Of a stretch of DNA of 9,069 nt, positions 5,802 to 9,069 are shown one piece after another. The stretch's first letter is position 1. Each line of letters starts with the position of its first letter. Under the pieces are notes generated by a model, which saw only the letters and a program-made list of their open reading frames with translations, did not search any database and was not told where the DNA came from. Location: the NCBI GenBank assembly GCA_023255355.1, contig JALRIU010000116.1, forward strand, positions 1 through 9,069. The letters run 5' to 3'. A program made the position numbers and the translations under genes. This DNA is from Pseudomonadales bacterium. Its GTDB lineage: Bacteria > Pseudomonadota > Gammaproteobacteria > Pseudomonadales > JAHEIH01.

Positions 5802-6686
5802 ATGTGTGATGAATCGATGGTTGAAGCGTTTGATGAGTTTGGGGCTGATCGCCGTAAATTAGTTAAAATGGTTGGCGTTGGTACTGCCATTATGGCCTTA
5901 CCAGCAGCGCAATTAGTGATGGCTGCCAACAACGATGTGATGACACAAAAGGTTAATGTGTCAACCAGTGATGGGGTGATGGACGGGCATTGGGTTTACC
6001 CACATGGCGCTGATACTCAGCCAGTCCCAGGCGTGATCATGTGGACCGATATTATGAGTTCGCGTCCAGCTTTTGTGGCCATGGCACAGCGTCTTGCAGG
6101 ATCAGGTTACGCTGTTTTGCTGGTGAACCCCTATTATCGCCAGACCACTGCCCCCATCGTCTCAGAGGGTGAAACGTTTAGAGATCCTGCCGTTCGTGAG
6201 CGAGTTTTCCCATTTGCTAGAGCCTTAACGGCTGAGGGGCATGCGCGGGATACTAAAGCCTTTATCGATTTTATTGATGCGCAAAAACAAACGGATACCA
6301 GCAAGGGTATTGGTGTGCTTGGTTATTGTATGGGTGGGCCAATCGTATTTAGAGCCGCTGCTGCCGCCCCTGATCGAATCAATGCGGTTGCCTCGTTTCA
6401 CGGCGGTGGTTTAGCCACTGACGCACCCGATAGTCCGCACCTTGGTTTAAGTCAGGCCAAGGCTAATTTTCTCATTGCTGTAGCAGAAAATGATCATGAG
6501 CAGGCGCCACAGGTTAATGATATTTTGCGTGAGACGTTTGCAAGCAACGACTTGCAAGCTGAGATAGAGGTCTATGCAGGAACGATGCATGGGTGGTGTC
6601 CGCTTGATTCAGCCGTTTACAACCATGATCAAGCTGAGCGAGCTTGGGACAGATTGTTACATTTGTTTGCGACTAGTCTTGCTTAG
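5802..6686 (+). CDS. Dienelactone hydrolase family protein with N-terminal export-like signal
   Basis: A 294-residue alpha/beta hydrolase of the dienelactone hydrolase family. The catalytic triad is C176 in GYCMGG, D231 in AENDHE and H263 in TMHGW. R113 in PYYRQTTAP matches the substrate-carboxylate Arg of classical enzymes. Their active-site Glu (in QEIFG) corresponds here to D83 in WTDIMSS. Before the domain there is an extension of about 45 residues: RRKLVKM (17-23), then a hydrophobic run to about residue 41 (MAA). This looks like a twin-arginine signal with a long n-region, so the enzyme may act in the periplasm, whereas typical family members are cytosolic. Cleavage near residue 41 is inferred. 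GAGGA lies within the end of the preceding hydrolase gene (5790-5794) and the ATG is 3 bases past its stop, indicating translational coupling. The substrate is unknown. Confidence 0.88.
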   Translation: MCDESMVEAFDEFGADRRKLVKMVGVGTAIMALPAAQLVMAANNDVMTQKVNVSTSDGVMDGHWVYPHGADTQPVPGVIMWTDIMSSRPAFVAMAQRLAGSGYAVLLVNPYYRQTTAPIVSEGETFRDPAVRERVFPFARALTAEGHARDTKAFIDFIDAQKQTDTSKGIGVLGYCMGGPIVFRAAAAAPDRINAVASFHGGGLATDAPDSPHLGLSQAKANFLIAVAENDHEQAPQVNDILRETFASNDLQAEIEVYAGTMHGWCPLDSAVYNHDQAERAWDRLLHLFATSLA

Positions 6687-6707
6687 TTTTACTCAGTTTC
6701 AAGCGTC

Positions 6708-6735
6708 AGGGTCAGCATTGCTGGCCCTTTTTTTT
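6708..6735 (+). terminator. Rho-independent terminator of the hydrolase operon
   Basis: AGGGTCAGC-ATT-GCTGGCCCT can form a 9-bp stem with one G-T wobble and a 3-base loop, directly followed by eight T residues (6728-6735). It begins 21 bp after the stop of the dienelactone-hydrolase-like gene. Confidence 0.9.
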
Positions 6736-6748
6736 CGATAAAAATGAC

Positions 6749-6777
6749 TTAACAAGGTTTCTGGTCTACGCTAAATC
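6749..6777 (+). promoter_or_regulatory. Weak candidate sigma70 promoter for the FecR-domain gene
   Basis: TTAACA (6749-6754) resembles a -35 box. It is 17 bases upstream of TAAATC (6772-6777), a poor -10 match. It lies between the operon terminator and the next ATG, where a promoter is needed, but the match is weak. Confidence 0.25.
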
Positions 6778-6803
6778 TAGCAATCTAATGAGAGAGAAAA
6801 CGT

Positions 6804-7409
6804 ATGAAGTGGATAGTGTTAGCAAGTTTAATGTTGATAAATCATCTAGCTCAAGCAGCAGAAGTTGGTACCACCGTATTTACCCGCGGTGAGGTCAATG
6901 CAACTCAAGATGATACGGTGCGTGTATTAGCACGCAGGTCACCTATTTATCAGCAAGAGCACGTTACCACTGGCACAGATGCAAGAGCGGTTTTAAAACT
7001 CAGCGACGATACCGTTGTTACTCTTGGTGAAAAAGCATCATTTCGCTTAGCTGAATACGTTTTTAATGAAGAAGAGAAACGTGCCCTGCTAGAAATTCCT
7101 GTTGGCGCTTTTCGTATTATTACCGGCAAACTAACAAAAAATGAAAATCCCAGTTTTAAGGTCAGTACCGCGCGTTCAACTATCGCGGTGCGAGGTACCG
7201 ACTTCTGGGGTGGATCAATACATGAAGATGCCATCGATATTGCATTACTAGACAGCGATCATTCATTAATCGTATCCAACGAATATGGGTCAGTAGAAAT
7301 CACTACACCGGGTTATGGAACCACCGTATATGAGGGTAAGGCGCCGACTGAACCAGAACTTTGGGGTGAGGCGATGATGAAGAAGGCGGTTGGTATGATT
7401 TCTTATTAA
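6804..7409 (+). CDS. Secreted FecR-domain protein
   Basis: A 201-residue protein with a Sec signal peptide (basic MK, hydrophobic core IVLASLMLI, likely cleavage after AQA at residue 18), so it should be periplasmic. Residues about 20-175 form a FecR domain: VGTTVFTRGEV, then TGTDARAVLKLSDDTVVTLG (56-75), then FKVSTARSTIAVRGTDFW (118-135) with the typical AVRGT motif, followed by the beta-rich GSVEITTPGYGTTV. Unlike true FecR anti-sigma factors it has no cytoplasmic helical N-terminus or transmembrane segment, and no sigma factor or TonB receptor gene is adjacent. It therefore belongs with the stand-alone secreted FecR proteins, whose role is poorly defined. GAGAGAG before the ATG is the ribosome site. 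A strong terminator isolates it from the upstream operon, and a long palindrome begins at its stop codon. Confidence 0.88.
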   Translation: MKWIVLASLMLINHLAQAAEVGTTVFTRGEVNATQDDTVRVLARRSPIYQQEHVTTGTDARAVLKLSDDTVVTLGEKASFRLAEYVFNEEEKRALLEIPVGAFRIITGKLTKNENPSFKVSTARSTIAVRGTDFWGGSIHEDAIDIALLDSDHSLIVSNEYGSVEITTPGYGTTVYEGKAPTEPELWGEAMMKKAVGMISY

Positions 7410-7533
7410 AAAAGCTGCTGCGCTCGACATAACTGCGTTGTCTGGTTTCAAAAAAATCCTCATTTATTATCAATAAACTCCGGTTATTTTTGAAACCATC
7501 CGACTTGTTATGTCATCGCTCGCGACGCTTTTT
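7409..7533. repeat. Long imperfect palindrome (MITE-like or hairpin element)
   Basis: Four nested inverted matches share one centre near base 7470: AAAAAGC (7409-7415) with GCTTTTT (7527-7533); GACATAAC (7426-7433) with GTTATGTC (7507-7514); GGTTTCAAAAA (7444-7454) with TTTTTGAAACC (7487-7497); and TTTATT (7463-7468) with AATAAA (7472-7477) around ATC. Together they form a 125-bp hairpin with internal mismatched bulges. It starts at the stop codon of the FecR-domain gene. It could be a non-autonomous mobile element or dispersed repeat, and may also act as a terminator between convergent genes. No transposase is present. Confidence 0.7.
7414..7439 (+). repeat. 26-bp direct repeat, copy 1
   Basis: This 26-base word (starting GCTGCTGCGCTCG and ending ACTGCGTT) recurs at 7536-7561 with a single T/C mismatch, 122 bp downstream. 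This copy forms part of the left arm of the long palindrome. Confidence 0.8.
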
Positions 7534-7535
7534 GG

Positions 7536-7561
7536 GCTGCTGCGCCCGACATAACTGCGTT
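7536..7561 (+). repeat. 26-bp direct repeat, copy 2
   Basis: Second copy of the 26-base word, differing by one base (GCGCCCG for GCGCTCG). It lies just outside the right end of the palindrome, as if a second copy of the element began here and was cut short. With the preceding bases, GGGC and GCCC (7534-7547) can pair as a short hairpin. Confidence 0.8.
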
Positions 7562-7562
7562 A

Positions 7563-7611
7563 CTCAGCACTAAGCTCTCAGCACTCAGCATTCAGCACTC
7601 AGCTCTCAAAT
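7563..7611 (+). repeat. Heptanucleotide tandem repeat (CTCAGCA), about 7 units
   Basis: Seven consecutive 7-base units are visible: CTCAGCA, CTAAGCT, CTCAGCA, CTCAGCA, TTCAGCA, CTCAGCT, CTCAAAT. The array lies between the palindrome/direct repeat cluster and the stop codon of the ketoacyl synthase gene and is non-coding. The array probably arose by slippage, with mutations accumulating in the flanking units. Confidence 0.85.
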
Positions 7612-7619
7612 CTCTTGCC

Positions 7620-8744
7620 TTAGCACTTCTCTAACAACAAACTCCCAATAGAGTAACCCGCACCAAAGGAGCAGATAACCCCTTTTTCACCGGTTTGAAA
7701 ATCTTCGTGATGTCGATGAAAGGCAATGATTGATCCAGCTGATGCGGTATTGGCAAATTCGTCTAAAACAATCGGCGCTTCTTCGCCGCCGGGTTCTTTG
7801 TCTAAAATTTTACGAACAATCAGTTGGTTCATGTTGATATTGGCTTGGTGGAGCCACCAGCGTTTGATATCGGGTATGGTAAATCCGTATTCTTCGACCT
7901 GTGCGGTAATATGCTCGACAGCCATTGGGCAAACTTCTTTGAATACCTTGCGGCCATTCTGTCTAAATAGGTTTCTATCACTGTATGGGTTATCGTCACG
8001 AACGCGCGACATAATGCCAAAGTCAGCTCGAATATTATTAGAAAACACGGTCTGTGCTTTGCGACCCAATATGCGGAATGCATGTTTGCTGGTGCAGGTT
8101 TCTTCACGCTCTAAAACCATTGCTGTGCTGACATCGCCAAAAATGAAGTGGCTGTCGCGATCACAATAGTTTACTTCTGGAGAGGTGAGTTCTGGATTAA
8201 CCACAAGTACTGCTTTGGCGCTACCAGAGTAAATCATTTCATAGGCGCGATGCAGAGCAAATGTTGCTGCGGAGCAAGCGACTAGCATATCAAAACCAAC
8301 GCCTTGAATGCCTAGTTCTCCTTGGATTTCGATCGATATTGCGGGGTAGGCTCTTTCGGTTAGCGCACAACTTACGATTACCGCATCGATATCCGCAGCG
8401 GTTTTATTGGCTGCTGCCATCGCTGCACGGGCTGCATGACATCCCATTTCGGCTTGTACGCTGAGCTCTTCGATGTCGCGTGGCTGATGCTTGGCGCGCA
8501 TGCGTGTTGGATCTAAGGCTCCGTCTTTGACCATGGTGTAACGTTGTTTTATGCCCGAGGCCTTTTCGATAAATTCAGCACTTGAATAAGGCTTTGGTTC
8601 AAGACTGCCAGCAGCTATTGCGTCGGCGTTCTCAGCATTATACAGATCGCAGTAGGCGTTATACGATTCAACCAATTCTTCGTTGGTAATAATGTGAGGT
8701 GGCGTCCACAGTCCGCTACCACTAATTACGATGTTATTTGTCAT
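7620..8744 (-). CDS. Beta-ketoacyl-ACP synthase III (FabH family, long variant)
   Basis: A 374-residue KAS III-type thiolase-fold condensing enzyme. The triad is C157 in DMLVACSAATFAL, H299 in WLHQANINMNQ and N332 in EFANTASAGS; other family features are FGDVSTAMVLE (203-212) and SFGAGYSIGSLL near the C-terminus. It is some 50 residues longer than E. coli FabH, mainly through an N-terminal insert (about 27-90, containing FIEKASGIKQRY). From memory this insert resembles the longer FabH-like enzymes of Pseudomonas, which can use medium-chain acyl-CoA to prime fatty-acid synthesis; that role is inferred. The reaction would be decarboxylative condensation of an acyl-CoA with malonyl-ACP in the cytoplasm. 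AGGAGAG (complement of 8749-8755) is a strong ribosome site that fixes the ATG at 8744. It is monocistronic within this window, convergent with the FecR gene and divergent from the aminopeptidase. Confidence 0.93.
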   Translation of the reverse strand: MTNNIVISGSGLWTPPHIITNEELVESYNAYCDLYNAENADAIAAGSLEPKPYSSAEFIEKASGIKQRYTMVKDGALDPTRMRAKHQPRDIEELSVQAEMGCHAARAAMAAANKTAADIDAVIVSCALTERAYPAISIEIQGELGIQGVGFDMLVACSAATFALHRAYEMIYSGSAKAVLVVNPELTSPEVNYCDRDSHFIFGDVSTAMVLEREETCTSKHAFRILGRKAQTVFSNNIRADFGIMSRVRDDNPYSDRNLFRQNGRKVFKEVCPMAVEHITAQVEEYGFTIPDIKRWWLHQANINMNQLIVRKILDKEPGGEEAPIVLDEFANTASAGSIIAFHRHHEDFQTGEKGVICSFGAGYSIGSLLLEKC

Positions 8745-8748
8745 TTTG

Positions 8749-8755
8749 CTCTCCT
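8749..8755 (-). promoter_or_regulatory. Ribosome-binding site of the ketoacyl synthase gene
   Basis: On the minus strand AGGAGAG lies 4 bases before the ATG at 8744, an almost perfect Shine-Dalgarno sequence that settles the start. The rest of the 162-bp gap (8745-8906) must hold divergent promoters, but I see no clear boxes. The only symmetry is a short CCTAA-N10-TTAGG inverted repeat at 8860-8879. Confidence 0.65.
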
Positions 8756-8906
8756 AGATAGTGCATTCTACTACTGGAGTTAATTGCAGGGGGGTCAATG
8801 AACGACATTGATGAGAATTATGGCAAAAAATCTGCCTCATAATGTACTGAGAAATCCTGCCTAAATGTGTTAAATTAGGTCTTTATTTATTTGACGATGA
8901 GCAGTC

Positions 8907-9069
8907 ATGCAAAAGAATACATTTAATCAGGGATTATTGGCTTTTTTACAGTCTTCTCCAACCCCGTTTCATGCCGTATCAAGCGCTAAAATAATGCTAT
9001 CTGGTGCTGGTTTTGTGGAGCTCGACGAACATGACGATTGGGATTTGAAGTCCGGCGGTCGCTACTTTA
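8907..9069 (+). CDS. apeB: M18 family aminopeptidase, N-terminal part (cut by window end)
   Basis: The first 54 codons are present. The segment LLAFLQSSPTPFHAVSSAK, followed by AGFVELDEHDDWDL and SGGRYF, is the typical start of M18 (aspartyl-type) aminopeptidases, cytoplasmic zinc enzymes that remove N-terminal residues from peptides. The metal-binding and catalytic residues lie beyond the window and cannot be checked. The ATG at 8907 begins the family-typical N-terminus; the ribosome site is weak (GATGAG at 8895-8900). It is divergent from the ketoacyl synthase gene. Confidence 0.9.
   Translation, partial: MQKNTFNQGLLAFLQSSPTPFHAVSSAKIMLSGAGFVELDEHDDWDLKSGGRYF

Noticed and set aside
6804..7409. 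FecR anti-sigma factor of an iron-uptake signalling system
   Set aside because: There is a cleavable signal peptide instead of a cytoplasmic domain and membrane segment, and no sigma factor or TonB-dependent receptor gene nearby.
7409..7561. Integron attC site or cassette
   Set aside because: The palindrome lacks recognisable paired R/L core sites (GTTRRRY type), and no integrase or cassette array is present.
7563..7611. CRISPR array
   Set aside because: Units are 7 bp with no spacers and there are no cas genes; it is a simple tandem repeat.
7726..8169. 147-codon + strand open frame inside the ketoacyl synthase gene
   Set aside because: It is antisense to a well-conserved enzyme and its product looks like random translation rich in Ser, Arg and Leu.
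8860..8879. CCTAA-N10-TTAGG inverted repeat upstream of the M18 aminopeptidase
   Set aside because: Only 5-bp arms in AT-rich DNA; too short to call an operator with confidence.

Overview
The window looks like chromosomal DNA of a free-living, probably marine or aquatic gammaproteobacterium of moderate GC content. This is inferred from the gene families present: a stand-alone H-NOX nitric-oxide sensor paired with a soluble histidine kinase, a long-form FabH-type ketoacyl synthase, acyl-CoA dehydrogenase and crotonase genes, and an M18 aminopeptidase. No phage, transposase, CRISPR, rRNA or tRNA was seen. The exact taxon cannot be fixed by eye.

Layout. Bases 1-61 are the tail of a + strand gene. 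A small + strand gene (113-361) follows, encoding an 82-residue protein with a twin-arginine-like N-terminus, a charged helical middle and a hydrophobic C-terminal tail. It converges on, and overlaps by 9 bp, a minus-strand set transcribed right to left: crotonase (2710-1877), H-NOX sensor (1840-1307) and histidine kinase (1306-353). Divergent from the crotonase is an acyl-CoA dehydrogenase (2800-3984). The gap between them holds a perfect 7-2-7 bp palindrome that may be an operator. A tyrosine-phosphatase-family gene (4806-3991, minus) converges on the dehydrogenase; its catalytic cysteine position codes for phenylalanine. Next is a tight two-gene + strand operon, an alpha/beta hydrolase (4926-5798) and a dienelactone-hydrolase-like protein with an export signal (5802-6686), closed by a clear Rho-independent terminator. 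A secreted FecR-domain protein (6804-7409) follows. Then comes a 210-bp non-coding stretch with a long imperfect palindrome, a 26-bp direct repeat and a seven-unit heptanucleotide tandem repeat. A minus-strand beta-ketoacyl-ACP synthase III (8744-7620) and the start of a + strand M18 aminopeptidase (8907 to the window end) complete the window.

How the genes may work together. The common theme is acyl-CoA, fatty-acid and ester metabolism: dehydrogenase, crotonase, two hydrolases and KAS III. The H-NOX/kinase pair is a two-component NO-sensing input whose response regulator is not in the window; its position directly downstream of the crotonase suggests co-transcription. The most notable points are the apparent catalytic-Cys loss in the phosphatase, the NO-selective and zinc-site residues of the H-NOX protein, and the palindrome/repeat cluster at 7409-7611. 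I see no convincing wholly new multi-gene system.
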